A stretch of 64,000 nt of DNA from Sycobia sp. Sy_11 (GCA_018907035.1 JACCIC010000052.1:1252501-1316500), one strand, 5' to 3'. Numbered from the stretch's first letter, positions 20,278-31,831 are shown. Numbers and translations are program-made. Notes: generated by a model from the sequence alone, not told the origin.

Positions 20278-21641
20278 ATGTTTGGTATAAACAAGGATAT
20301 ACCCCAGAGAGTAACTCCGGCAAGACCGGTCAATCTCCTCACCGATTGCGGTAGAGTGCAAGCCTCTATGGTCAGTGGTAGCCCCTCGGATTCTGGGGAG
20401 GGCAAATCAAACATCATCATAGACAGTACATTGGGTACTAAAGGAGATGTCATGACGGATCAAGAAACGACGGATCGAGAAATCTCCATCACGCGCAGAA
20501 ACAATCATCTGGAGCGACTTGGTAAGAAGATCAGCCAATTGTTGGATTTTGTTAAAGATAGGCATAAAGTGCACAAGACCATTAAGGATCTTGCTCGTTC
20601 TATTAATGCCTCATACAAATGCATCAGTATGGCAGAGGATGATCTGTTGCAGTATCAACATCCTGGTACTCATGAAGTGGTGACTCAGACTACGCCGAGT
20701 CTATGCTCTGATACCAAACGAAGCGCAGCAAAAGGGATGGATTCCACTCCTAAAACCATAGGTGTCAAAAGGACGAAAGAACTATCATTGGGCTTAAGGA
20801 GACCATAAGAGTCGGTTGAAGTACCTACAGGGAAGTATGAAGCCAAGGAAAATGAATGGCAGACCATCAAGCGCAAGAAGCCCAAAGGTAAAGATAGAGA
20901 ATTATCTAGTACACGCAGGCTTAATGGATGAAATAGGCCTAATTCCATTTTGAATAAGGCCAATGAAGGAGTTACATACGCGGAGGTACTGCGTCAAATA
21001 AAGAATGACCCGGAGTTATCTCATGTGAAGAATGAGGCTAACAGGATACGCAGAAATGCAAGCGGTGCCCTTGTACTTCAGTTGGAACGGACAGCCAAAG
21101 ATGCACATGAGTTGGCTCGCATAGTTGAAACTAAAGTTGGCTATAGTGCATCCACTTCGGTCCTGACTAATTTTATTACTTTGGAGAATCAAGATATAGA
21201 TGAGGTCACTACAAAGGACGAAGTATTAGAGGCTCTGAAAACACACCTCGAGCTAAAGGAGACTAACCTACTAATCGCTCGTTCTTTGCGGCAAGCTTAT
21301 GGGGGTACTCAGACGGCAATGGTGTCTGTACCATATAGCCACGCAGCTGAGTTACTACGTGCAAGGCATGTTCGAATCGGATGGGCCAGCTGCAGAGTTC
21401 GAAAAAAAAAACAGAAATAAAGCGCTGCTACAGGTTATGCCGTTTAGCGGCCGTGTGCTCGGGCCCTGAAAGAACTAAACTTTGCAGGCACTGCGATGGA
21501 AAAGACCATCTATCCAAGCTGTGTGTAAACAAGCCCTGCTGTTTACTCTGTAAATGTGAAGGAAAAAAGGAGATGAACCATCCAGCATACAGCTGTAAGT
21601 GCCCGATCACTGCGAAGTTTTTAAACAGACATAAAACATGA
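20278..21641 (+). pseudogene. LINE ORF1 (Gag-like, CCHC zinc knuckles)
   Basis: An RNA-binding protein of the R1 type. The frame from ATG 20278 (a second in-frame ATG is at 20368) stays open apart from TAA at 20806-20808 and TGA near 20930, until a frameshift in the A-run near 21405. After the shift it reads a cluster of Cys/His: a damaged first knuckle (CYRLCRLAAVC), then CRHCDGKDHLSKLC, then CCLLCKCEGKKEMNHPAYSC. The central part before them (VVETKVGYSAS-type, here IVETKVGYSA; ALKTHLEL; SLRQAYGGTQTAMVSV) is typical of the clade. Its stop TGA overlaps the ORF2 start as ATGA (21638-21641), the known coupling arrangement in this clade. Confidence 0.88.
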
Positions 21642-24625
21642 GAATACTCCAACTGAATACCAACCATTGCGTAGCAGCTCATGACCTGCTGAAACAGACA
21701 ATGAAGGAGCTAAGAATAGACATTGCTGTAATCTCCGAACCATATTGTGACAGGGTCAGACCACAGCGCTGGATAAGTGACACAAGCAATAGAGCTGCCC
21801 TCTGGCTTGGTCAAAATAGGCAGGTACTAAAGCAGTAGAGTCATCGGAGCGAATTGATATCCTGGGCTAAAATACAAGAAATATACGTCTTTAGTGTATA
21901 TGCTCCTCCAAGCTTGACGGACAAGCAGTTTGAAATCTTTGTAGCTAAATTAGTTGATGAAGCCATGGACAAGAAACCATTATTAATCGCTGGCGATTTT
22001 AACGCGTGGTCCACAGCCTGGGGAAGCGCTTCAACAAATAACAAAGGTAGTATGTTGCTTGATGGCCTTAATTCTCTTCAACTCCACGTGGTTAATAAGG
22101 GATTTGAATCCACTTTCATTAGGGGTGATAAACAATCAGTCATTGATGTAACATTCGCCAGTGATGATTTGATTCATCGGATCCTTAATTAGAGAGTAAG
22201 CGACCTTTACACCCACAGTGATCACAGGGCGATCTTGTACGAGATTGCAGAGAAGAAAGTAAAGAACAAGTGCAATGAGTGGATGCCCACACGGAAATGG
22301 AACATCAGATCGCTAGACTGTGAAGTGTTCGCCACTATAATATCAGAAGAGCGTTTAGAATATGATGCACCAGGCCATCTGGCAAATGCACTCATGAAGC
22401 ATATCTCTGAAGCATGCGATGCATCGATGACTAGGACTAAGAGCGGATTTAAACATCGTCAATCTGTCTACTGGTGGACAAATGAAATTGCAGAATTGCG
22501 CAAACAATGTCATCGCTCACGTAGACTTGCCCAAAGAGCCCGCACCCATCGTGATACGTTTAATAGTTTATTTAAAGAAGAACAAAGAGCGCTTGTCAAG
22601 GCCATTAAGGCAAGCAAGCGTCGATGCTGGCTTGAACTGTGTGCAGAGGCCAACAATGACTTATGGGGACGACCATACAAAACAGTCATGGCACGATTGA
22701 GTAGGGTACCAATACAACCCACTAGCACGGTATTGATTGATAAGATTGTTTCCGCTCTCTTTCTCAATGACACCCATGGGACTGTACTGCGCACGCAACA
22801 CTCGGATGATATACCTCCTATAACAGAAATGGAGCTACATAATGCTTACGCTAAGACTAGAGACAATGCTGCCCCTGGCCCTGATGGTATCCCTAATGCG
22901 GCAGTTAAGTTGGCGATACAGAAGAATCCATCTATATTTCTAAAAGTATATAATGCTTGTTTTCTTGAGGGTATTTTTCCTGATTGCTGGAAAACTCAAA
23001 GGTTAGTCCTGTTACTTAAGGGCAATAAGCCACGTGATGATCCTTCATCATACAGGCCATTGTGTATGCTCGATACGGTAGGTAAAATATTTGAAAAAAT
23101 AATATGTAGCCGACTGGAAGCATTCACTGAAGGATTGCACGGCTTATCCTCACGCCAATTTGGATTCCAGAAATCAAAATCAACAGTCGATGCCATTAAA
23201 CTAGTAGTGTGTACCGCAAGAAATGCAATCAGTGGTAAGAGATGGAAAGGTGGCACTAAACAGTATTGTGCCATTGTCACTCTAGATGTCAAGAATGCCT
23301 TTAATTCAGCGCGCTGGTCTTCTATTATGAATTCTCTTAAAGAGTTCGGAGTACCTGGTTATTTACAGAATGTCGTGGCCAGCTACTTTGAGAATAGGAT
23401 AATATTATACCGAACGGATGAAGGCATTGTATCGCATAAGGTTACTATGGGAGTCCCCCAGGGCTCAGCTATGGGACCTATATTGTGGAATATTATGTAT
23501 GATGGCGTGTTGAGGATTCCACAACCGCCTGGTTCAATAACAGTAGGGTACGCTGACGATATCGCTCTAGTAGTGACGGCTAAGACCCTTGATGAACTCA
23601 CTGAAAATGCCAATGAGGCAATCAGCAACATCAGTAGATGGATTAAGTCGGCTGGTCTACAATTAGCGGAGCACAAGACAGAAGTAGTTCTTGTCAGCAG
23701 CCGTAAGAAGGTAGATAGTATTACTCTTAAAGTTGGTAGCTGCCGCATTAGTTCTGCGCCATCTTTACGATACTTGGGTGTACAGCTTGATGCCAGGCTA
23801 AACTTCTAAGAGCATCTAAAGATATCTGGCGAAAAAGCGCAACGAGATTCAGCTGCCTTGTGTCGGCTTATGCCTAACATTGGTGGCCCACGCCCATCCC
23901 AGAGGAAGCTATTAGCTTATGTTGTTAATTCTGTCAGCATGTATGTAGCACCAATCTGGCATCTTGCATGTTGAATTAAATCGTATTGTGAGCTGGCCAT
24001 TGCGACCCGTCGTCGCTCCTGTATACGTATTATTAGTGGTTACAGGACAGTATCCACCAACGCTGCTGAGGTACTTGCCGGAATTCTTCCTTTCGATTTA
24101 GCTGCAGATGAACTGGCTAGGCCGCACAACATATGTAAGGCCACAGTGGATTCTCTACAAGGTGCTAAAAACGTGGAACGTCATCGTTCTATAGAAATAT
24201 GGCAAAACCGATGGACCGATTCTAGCAAAGGCCGATGGACGTATCGTATCCTTCCAGACATACATAGATGAATCAACAGGAAACACGGGGAATTAAATTT
24301 CCACCTAACCCAGTTGCTGACTGGACATGGTTGTTTTAGGTCCTATTTCTACCGCTTTCACCTGGATAATAATGATTTCTGCCCCATCTGTCCGACTTTG
24401 GTCGAGGATGCCGAGCATATATTAGTGAGCTGCCCTCGTTTTAGAACACAACGTGAGCATTTGATGAACATCATCAATAAGCGAATAAGACCAGAGAGTA
24501 TCATATCAATAATGCTGGAATCTTCTGAAAACTGGAAGGCAGTAGCCAGTTTCGCAAAAGAGGTGATGACCAAACTTAGAAATGCCGATAGAACTAGGCA
24601 AATGGCCCAGGATGAACCAAGCTAA
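21638..24625 (+). pseudogene. LINE ORF2 (APE endonuclease and reverse transcriptase)
   Basis: About 995 codons in a single reading frame with no frameshift, broken only by five nonsense codons (21836 TAG, 22190 TAG, 23807 TAA, near 23972 TGA, near 24269 TGA). The N-terminal endonuclease shows LQLNTNH, ISEPY, VYAPPS, IAGDFNAW and YTHSDHRA. The RT follows with APGPDGIPN, YRPLCMLDTVGKIFE, QFGFQKSKST, GVPQGSAMGP and the intact catalytic YADDIALVV (23549). The C terminus has the clade's Cys/His motif CPICPTLVEDAEHILVSC (about 24380-24435). Three of the stops fall where the family has Trp or Arg, consistent with single transitions. Confidence 0.93.
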
Positions 24626-24973
24626 CTGATTCTATTTTAAGATGCAGAAGACGATCACCGAATCCCTGATCACTTGTGTGGATGGGGGACGTAGGGTAGT
24701 GTCATAAGAAGAGGAGTCGTATAGGCTAACTAACAGCCCCGCCGAAGTAATATTCCCGGACAGTTCCGGCGGGATGCTGGTTTGGAGAGACCACTAGTGC
24801 AGAGCTTGCTCTGCCTACGCCTAATAAAAAAAAACACACGCACACACACAGGCGTGTGTTTTCGACTGAGTTGTCTGCATCAGATGGCAATAATAAAAAA
24901 GAAAAATAATAAACGATTACAAAATCGTCCTCCTCGAATTGACGTAAACACGTCCATGCATGTGGATAGCAAG
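24626..24973. other. LINE 3' UTR and short Polinton tail
   Basis: 24626-24834 is the LINE 3' UTR ending in an A tail. 24835-24852 is the resumed AC-type repeat. 24853-24973 is Polinton sequence leading into the right TIR. The open frames here on both strands show no family features. Confidence 0.6.
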
Positions 24974-25351
24974 GCACTCTCTCTTACACACGCAGATAGT
25001 GGCCGTGTGGCGTAGTATTTAAAACAACAGCTTGTTGTGAGACAGAGAATTACATACTTTTCTCTCCCTCTACGAGAGAAAGAGAGCAAAGTATATGGTG
25101 CTAAAGGTCGCTAAGGTCAGGCCCCGTGACGTCAGGGCCTGTGACGTCGACGTTGTAAGCTATGGGCGTTCTCGATCATCCCGGAACTGCACGTCTCGTT
25201 CGTGACGTAACCGCTGTAAGCTATATGAGTTCTGGATCACTGGTAGTAATCCGGATTACCGTGACGTCAGAGTCTGTGACGTAAGCGCTGTGAGCTATGA
25301 GAGTTCTGGATCACACCGGAAGTGATTCAGAACTCTCATAGCTTATCGACT
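24974..25351 (-). repeat. Right terminal inverted repeat of the Polinton
   Basis: Inverted partner of 5623-5989. Its outer end reads ATCGACT, giving the same AGT start when read inward. It carries the near-palindrome at 25293-25343 and perfect TGACGTCA octamers at 25127-25134 and 25262-25269. The outer octamer lies at the same distance from the element end as its left partner. Confidence 0.95.
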
Positions 25352-28300
25352 CATTACTTATAAAAACTAAAATAATTAAATAATTTTAAATCGCTCCAGC
25401 GCCATTGTAATAAATAATAGGCCCAACAGCGCAAATGATACAGTTTACTTGTATCTTCCGAAATATTAATTGTATAGTAAAAAAGAGTGGAAATTAATTC
25501 TAAAGTTTAAAATTGTTTAAATATACACATAGAAATACAAATTTTCACTCTTGAATAAATAAAAAATTCTTCGAAAAACAAACTTTTTATTACAAATAAT
25601 AGTCTATTATTTTTTTACAAAATGAAAATTTATATAAATTATAATTTAATTGTACTTTTGTCGACTGCTTATATACACAATTAATAAATATTTTTTCATT
25701 GTTCTTACAGTCCAATCAAATCAATCGAAAACAATACGTAACAATATCAATACATATCTACATTAACAATAATACATCAATACACAAAAATAATAAAAAT
25801 AAAAATTAAATTAAAAATTATGACAGTCAGGCTGTCCTAATTTACAGTCACCCCCGTAGACTAATCTGAAAATAAAATATTAGCTGAAAAAAATGTTGTT
25901 AGTAAAGTGCAGTCTGATTGTTCCCAACACCCTTACCCAATAGAAGATCCAGTCCAACGTTTCGAGCTCGCTACGGCTCCTCATACAGACCTCCTCCTCG
26001 TCCCTGATGAGGAGCCGTAGCGAGTTTTGCTTTTGCTTTCTTATATTTTATTTACCATTTTATTTACCATTTTATTAACCTGAAACCTTGAATAAAATAG
26101 TAATTTTAATAGTACTGTCATGTTACATAATAAGTAGATTGCACAAGTCCTGTAAATGTTACAAGAGCAAAATGCCAATCAAGGATATTTAAAAAGATCA
26201 GTGAACTCTGAAGTTATATTAGATATATTAACTGTTTAAAGTAAAATTATTTTATACGTTAAAGTTATACTGTACACAGATAAAAGTGAGAAAATTTCTA
26301 AGTAAGATATAAAAGTTTGGCTATAAATGAAAGTCCAATGAAATGAATGTATATAGACCATAATAGTATTTTCATAAGATTTTACTAAAAACATTCTAAA
26401 TGATTTGAAAAATTTAATCTTTGTTTTATTAGAGAAAGAGTTTTCTATAACGCATATTTTGGCTTTTTTAAAATGATTACGTCAACCCTTTTCATTTGAT
26501 CAGATAAGAATTTGTGAAAATTATTTGTAGCTCAAAAAGGGATTTTTATAGAAACTCAGAGAAATTATGCAAAAAATTACAATTTTTCTTATTTTTGATA
26601 TTATTATTAATAATTAAATTAATTTCTTTATATAGAAACTTTAATTATGTTTTTCGTAAAAGGAGTAGAAATACCTCTTCACTAAATGAGAAAATTAGAT
26701 TCAGAATTAATTATATGAAAAAGCTTTTCTACAATTAATACAGACGTTTTTAGCAATCGAATGAATTCGAATAATTGGAGTTAAAACTAGTCAGTAGAAT
26801 TTTTGTCTCTCCATTATTCTATTTAAAATAAATCAACATTTCGAGGTCAGCGTAATTACAGCCTCGAGCGTATTACGAATTCTACATATTGAATTTACCT
26901 GATACTAAAAATAGAAAAGAGTCTACCAATAATAGAAAAACATTAAATAATAGAACACATGGAAAATACATTATTTCATTATTAATCTATTAAAAAATGA
27001 CCAGTATTTTAACGAGTGAAAGATTAAATAACCTTTAGGGAGTGTGATAAAAGGCTTTTATTACTAAAAGGTTCGAATTTTCGGCAAAATTTCACAGCAT
27101 TCAATAGCACTTGCGAGATAGTTCATTATAAATAATTATAACGTATTAAATAACAAGTATATATGTTACTTAATTATAAATAAAAATATACAAAATAATG
27201 ATTTCAATTATGATAATGCCTATCTCATATCATATATTAGGTCACAGAGGGAGGTATCGGCCTGTTCCGGAATGAGGAAATAATCGGTTGTGCGGGAGTG
27301 CAAGAGACGGATTCTCTTACTCTTTCTCTCGTATACAAGATATATAAAGGAGACTATAAAAGAAATAAATAATTTTGCGACTATGATACATCCTTCAAAC
27401 TTTAGTACTTAAATAATGGCAAAAGATAAAACTCTGCGAAGATTTTGAGTGAAATCAAGCAATACCAGAAGTTTAAACGACTTAAATATAAAAAGTTTTA
27501 ATCGAAAAATCAAAATATATTCTTTCTTTAATGAAATTTAACACTTGAATCATTTTACAAAGCGATGGTCTAAAGCTGGGCTCTGCTTTTCTATCTTTCA
27601 TAAAAGCACCTATTAAATTAAAATTGTATTCAATTGCAAACATGTTCAATTTCTAGCCAAGTTCAACCTCTAGCAATTCTACTTCTAGCTGATTTTTGTA
27701 CTATTTTTAATATTCCTAATATATATTAAGGGGACATCGGATGCATGAATGTAGTTTTAGCTGAACCTACAGTTATAATGAAATCTGAAACACTTATTAT
27801 TGCATGTTATAGTATGAAACTTATTTTTTATTTTTTATTTTTGATTAATGTAAATTATCATTTATTACTTTGCGTCATTACTGTCAAATAAAGTTTTATG
27901 TTCAACTATAAGCAGACAGACGATTGATTATAATGGTTATACCGCCTCCATAGTCTTTTTGCTCAGAACATAGATTGCAGAGAAATGAATAGAGAATGAT
28001 TTTTTATTTCTTTTATTCCTTTTAGGTAGGTAGACTTAGCTGAGGAACATTTGTATTAAAAAAGGATTCAGTCGATACGCGCGGAGACAAACTGTAAAAA
28101 CAAGCGGCTACAGCTGACATTGCCAGGTGCAACGTTAGTGAAAATGAAAATATACTCTTATTTGTTTTGTACATATGCAAAATGAAAAGTATCTACATAG
28201 AAAAAAAATTGTAAGATAAGGAGACGGAGGACAAAAGAATTCATGGACAAAGGAAAATGCACATGCCCTCATATAAACTCGAAATTGGCAAGGATAATTG

Positions 28301-28933
28301 AAAACACGCTTTAATTGAAATTTAAGAAAACGGGAAGGAGAAAATTATAAAAGGATAACTGAGGGTCCTACCAACTAGTCTGTTATTATTCAACTCAGGC
28401 GAGAGAATTCAATGTTTCTACCGGCAGTGCAAATAGAAAATATCACGAAACCATTAAAAGTAAACAGATTTTTTCCGAAAAATATTGACTCTAGTATATT
28501 GTGATTTTTTACAGTTTAATAGATTGTTTTGGTGAATAAGCATTCTTCCTCAACAGAGGAAATTGACGGAAATTTGATAAAAATATTGTTGAAAACATAT
28601 TCTTGACGTACACAGTTTGCTTATACGATATATGTTGTCGGGTTTCTAATTGAAATAATCTCTTTGTTAAGCTAAGTTTAATTTATGCTGTTAAGTTGAA
28701 CGTGTGTGATCAAAATAGAATAAGTAATTCAATACCGCTATCCTAAATAATCGTATAATCATGGAATATTAGTGAGGTCCGAAGGATGACAATTCGACAG
28801 TCATGAGAAATATATGTTCAATCAACAATGCCTCAGTTTTATGATTTGTCATTCTCAGTAGGGCAGTGGTGTTACAGTGTCAGTAGGAAAATGAGATTAG
28901 AGGTGTAAAGAGTAAAAAGAAATTAAACCACTT
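25352..28933. other. AT-rich intergenic DNA right of the Polinton
   Basis: About 3.6 kb without a recognisable gene. It contains a hairpin with a perfect 18-bp stem at 25967-26024 (listed separately). The 74-codon frame at 26514-26738 is AT-rich and unsupported. Confidence 0.5.
25967..26024. repeat. Hairpin with perfect 18-bp stem
   Basis: CTCGCTACGGCTCCTCAT (25967-25984) is exactly the reverse complement of 26007-26024, with a 22-base loop rich in CTC. It is much more GC-rich than the DNA around it. It could be the remnant of a transposon end, a terminator-like structure or an RNA hairpin. Confidence 0.9.
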
Positions 28934-28946
28934 GGGGGGGGGGGGG
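28934..28946. repeat. Poly-G run
   Basis: Thirteen consecutive G in AT-rich surroundings. Confidence 0.9.
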
Positions 28947-29116
28947 AGATCAGTTTTAAATAATTTATAAATTACATACGCAGTAAAATCGCATCTATAA
29001 TTTTAGCTGCTCAAGTTCGCGACGATAAAAAATATCTTTTCAAATTTTTTATTTGCAATCTATAGGGCATGCTGACATTCTGTATTTGTTCTAATTTCGT
29101 ATTGAATTAAGAATGA

Positions 29117-29119
29117 GAT

Positions 29120-29180
<61 letters not shown>
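29117..29180. repeat. Microsatellite (GA)n
   Basis: GATA/GAAA-containing GA run that becomes perfect GA from about 29141. Confidence 0.97.
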
Positions 29181-29183
<3 letters not shown>

Positions 29184-29349
29184 GAGAGAAACAACCTATC
29201 CACTAACGTCAGAGATATAGCTCGATTGACCTAAAGTGGCGTCACTTTGTCTTCACTCTCATCCCGCATAGTACCTTGCGCGTCGGCGCGGCCAAAGTAG
29301 TTTCGCTTTAGCTCATTATACGCACACCTTTGTCTATATGGGTCCCTTT
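29181..29349. other. Less AT-rich spacer between GA and TC tracts
   Basis: This stretch contains a GC-rich part (CGCGTCGGCGCGGCC near 29279) unusual for the window, and sits between two opposed purine/pyrimidine tracts. It could be a promoter-proximal region of an unseen host gene or a transposon remnant. No transcript evidence is visible. Confidence 0.3.
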
Positions 29350-29390
29350 CTCTCTCTCTGTCTCCCTCTTCCTCTCTGTCTCTCTCTCTA

Positions 29391-29475
<85 letters not shown>
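29350..29475. repeat. Microsatellite (TC)n
   Basis: About 125 bases of TC repeats with a few interruptions at its left. Long Ser/Leu or Arg/Glu frames over it on both strands are artefacts. Confidence 0.98.
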
Positions 29476-29479
<4 letters not shown>

Positions 29480-30718
29480 GTTTCACTTTCTATCGTGTGT
29501 GCGCACGTCCCGCATTCATAAAAGCAGAGCTCGAATTTTCTGGATGAGGTCATTGTGCAGAGGGCGAGTCAACGCGTTTAGATATATAAAATAATATGCG
29601 AATGCGAGTTATCCGTCCACTTCGCGGCTCGTATAAAAACAGCAAAACCAATAGAAAGATGTCGAGCTGAAAATCAAAAGCTGTAACGAGAACACCGTGG
29701 AGACTACTTTTCCAAGTTTATATATGGAAATTTTGCAACTCTTTCTCGCCCTCGAACACCTATGCGACTTCTTTCGATTCTCTTTTTATACTGTAAATCT
29801 ATATTTATGCTCAATATTTAAATACATATGTAATCTTTCTTATTATATAGTTCTATATTTTCTCACCGTGTGCTTTTCGTCTTTTTTTGCGCGCGACCTT
29901 CTCGAGCATCTGCGAGCAACAACAATTTTCTTATGTTGTGCAACCAACATAATCGATTCAATGAATACGCAATAGAATAATTATATGTTGTTTTAGACTT
30001 GCCATATATGTTACTTTTTTTATATACATAATGAAATATTCTATTTATCATTCAATAATTTAATATAACATAAAAATTGATAATATTAGTAAAAAGTATA
30101 TGTTATTTATAGTATTCAGAATATCTGAAAAAATAAGCATATATTGTTAGTAATAAAGATATATATTCTTTGAGAATAATTGTTTGGAATTCAGAAAGAA
30201 TGTCGAAAAAAAAACATTTAGTGTTAAATAATAGTAGACATTAAATTATAAAATGTATTCTACTCCATGTATCATACATCTTTGATAAGAAAATATATGT
30301 ACATATGTATAGAATTCATTACGGATGAATCACGGTATTACGACTTTACCATACGTGTTACTTCACGTATATTAATATTATGTGTAATCATTGTAGAATA
30401 CGTATTACTTTGTTATGTGTGTGAATATAAGAATTACAGAAAAAGAAAATAAGCTAATGAAAAATGACGGAACATAGCGTTGAATTTCATATAAATTTTG
30501 TATTGTGATGCTTTAATTGAAAATATGAACATAATCCAACTATACTTACATTAAGATCGTAATTTATTTCACTCTGTCCCTTTGTTCGTTCATTAATACT
30601 CTTATAGCCTCAGCAACGTAAAATTATCGTTTTCAGAAAGAAACTCATGTTTTCAGAAGCCATATATCCAATGCATCTTTAATGAAACTCAAGTCAATTT
30701 ATTATTTCACGTATGGAA
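29476..30718. other. Intergenic DNA without gene
   Basis: AT-rich with small open frames (29697-29975, 30267-30452) lacking any recognisable motif. Nothing else is seen. Confidence 0.45.
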
Positions 30719-31395
30719 GAGGTGATCCATAAACTATGTAGCGGATTTTGGGGCGGGGGAGGTATATTTAAAGTCAATGATGAACTACGGAGGGGAGGGG
30801 CTATATCCGCGAACGTAGTTAATTTTACTTTATATATTTTTTGAATGATTTAAAAAGACTGATTAATATTTTTTAAATGTCGAAAACCTAATGTGACTAT
30901 AACATACATGAAGGCGAGAAATATAATTCGGATGAACAGGCAAACAGACATGTGCATTCTTTCGTTCACACACATCATGCCTTAGACAGTGTTTTGTTTT
31001 AAAGAACAACACACGGTCCGTATTTTGGGCAGATTAGGTATGTTGTACTTTACAAAGAATCTAAAGTATCTCAAATGCCTGCACTAATAGTGGAATAGTT
31101 TGAGGAAAACAACGTCGAAGTAGTTTTAAACAGTCAACAATTTAGTAGTCTATATAGCAAACGAAGATGTACCTGTAATTAATGATTAACAATTGTGGCT
31201 GATTTCACTATTTTTTTAATCTGCTGTCTTAAATGAAAAAAAATTGTAATTTCTTATCATTTGTTTACAATTAAAAAATATGACGAAAAAAGTAATTTTT
31301 ACAGTGGTAGGTCTCGGATAATTCTACGATGGGCTACATGGGGGGGAGGGAGTTCAAATGGCAAAAATATAGCCATGTAGCTTATGGACAATTTC
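30719..31395. mobile_element. MITE-like element with 24-bp inverted ends
   Basis: The left end GAGGTGATCCATAAACTATG and the right end (inverse of 31372-31395, GAAATTGTCCATAAGCTACA) are imperfect inverted repeats. Just inside each lies a G-rich stretch (GGGGCGGGGGAGG and GGGGGGGAGGGAG). This arrangement of CCATAAACTA-type ends with G/C-run shoulders is common in short insect DNA elements. There is no coding capacity. The dispersed repeat copy 2 lies inside it. Confidence 0.55.
30988..31190 (+). repeat. Dispersed ~0.2-kb repeat, copy 2
   Basis: Same orientation as 3969-4177 and similar over the full length with scattered differences. The MITE-like ends around this copy are absent around copy 1, so this repeat was probably a separate insertion or a shared core. 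Confidence 0.75.
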
Positions 31396-31831
31396 TAAAT
31401 ATTCGAATTAGATATAAGATGGAATAAAAACAAAAAGTTATACCCGTAACTAGCTATTATTTTACGATCTCGTATGTTAATTTCCGTCGTAAACCGTTTA
31501 TATTTTTTAGAACAGCGATTAATGGAATAACTAAGGAGCAATGCGAGGTATACAGAGAGGATCATTTAGTCATTGCACAGAGTTAACTAATGTCACATCA
31601 GCTAGATCAGTGAGGAGATGCACGAAGTTCTATAATACTTCTTTAAAAATCTATCGCCAGCACGTTCGATATCTCAAGACGGTGATACTACGAATTTTAA
31701 TATTGCGCAACACACTGGCCATCCTGTGCACGGAACTGCCTCTCTTTTCTTTTCTCCTACTATATATCCATATGCATTTCTTCGCTTCTTTTCTCACTCT
31801 TGTAAATCACGTTACATCCAAGCCCCACATA
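31396..31831. other. Intergenic DNA left of the Helitron
   Basis: A rightward frame of 122 codons (31541-31909) runs over the Helitron border and so is not a conserved gene. Nothing else is seen. Confidence 0.45.

Larger units (their letters stand above)
20115..24834 (+). mobile_element. R1-clade LINE (Waldo/Mino-like) nested in the Polinton
   Basis: A near full-length non-LTR retrotransposon: 5' leader (20115-20277), ORF1 with zinc knuckles, ORF2 with endonuclease and reverse transcriptase, short 3' UTR and a 9-base A tail (24826-24834). It is flanked by ACAY/AC repeats on both sides. In the R1 clade, Waldo elements are known to insert into (ACAY)n and Mino into (AC)n, so structure and target agree. 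It carries far fewer breaks than the Polinton genes around it, fitting a later insertion. Confidence 0.88.
5623..25351. mobile_element. Polinton/Maverick-type (adintovirus-like) element, decayed
   Basis: Two inverted repeats of about 370 bp bound the segment; its outer ends read AGT...ACT, a hallmark of Polintons. Between them lie decayed genes for type B DNA polymerase, retroviral-type integrase, adenain-like protease and capsid-like proteins, the defining Polinton set. Known Polintons are 15-20 kb large DNA transposons related to viruses with double jelly-roll capsids. The segment is 19.7 kb, of which about 4.7 kb is a nested LINE, leaving about 15 kb. Left-arm and integrase-block genes face left; polymerase and capsid-block genes face right. 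Every gene carries stops or frameshifts, so the element is dead. I did not find the packaging ATPase or a perfect 6-bp target duplication. Confidence 0.93.

Noticed and set aside
20036..20453. Leftward and rightward frames around the (CA)n tract
   Set aside because: They cross the border between Polinton and LINE and include poly Cys-Val from the microsatellite.
22510..23748. Leftward frames inside the LINE RT
   Set aside because: Antisense shadows of ORF2, which has clear RT motifs on the other strand.
29308..29553. Arg-Glu and Ser-Leu frames over the TC tract
   Set aside because: Low-complexity translation of a microsatellite.
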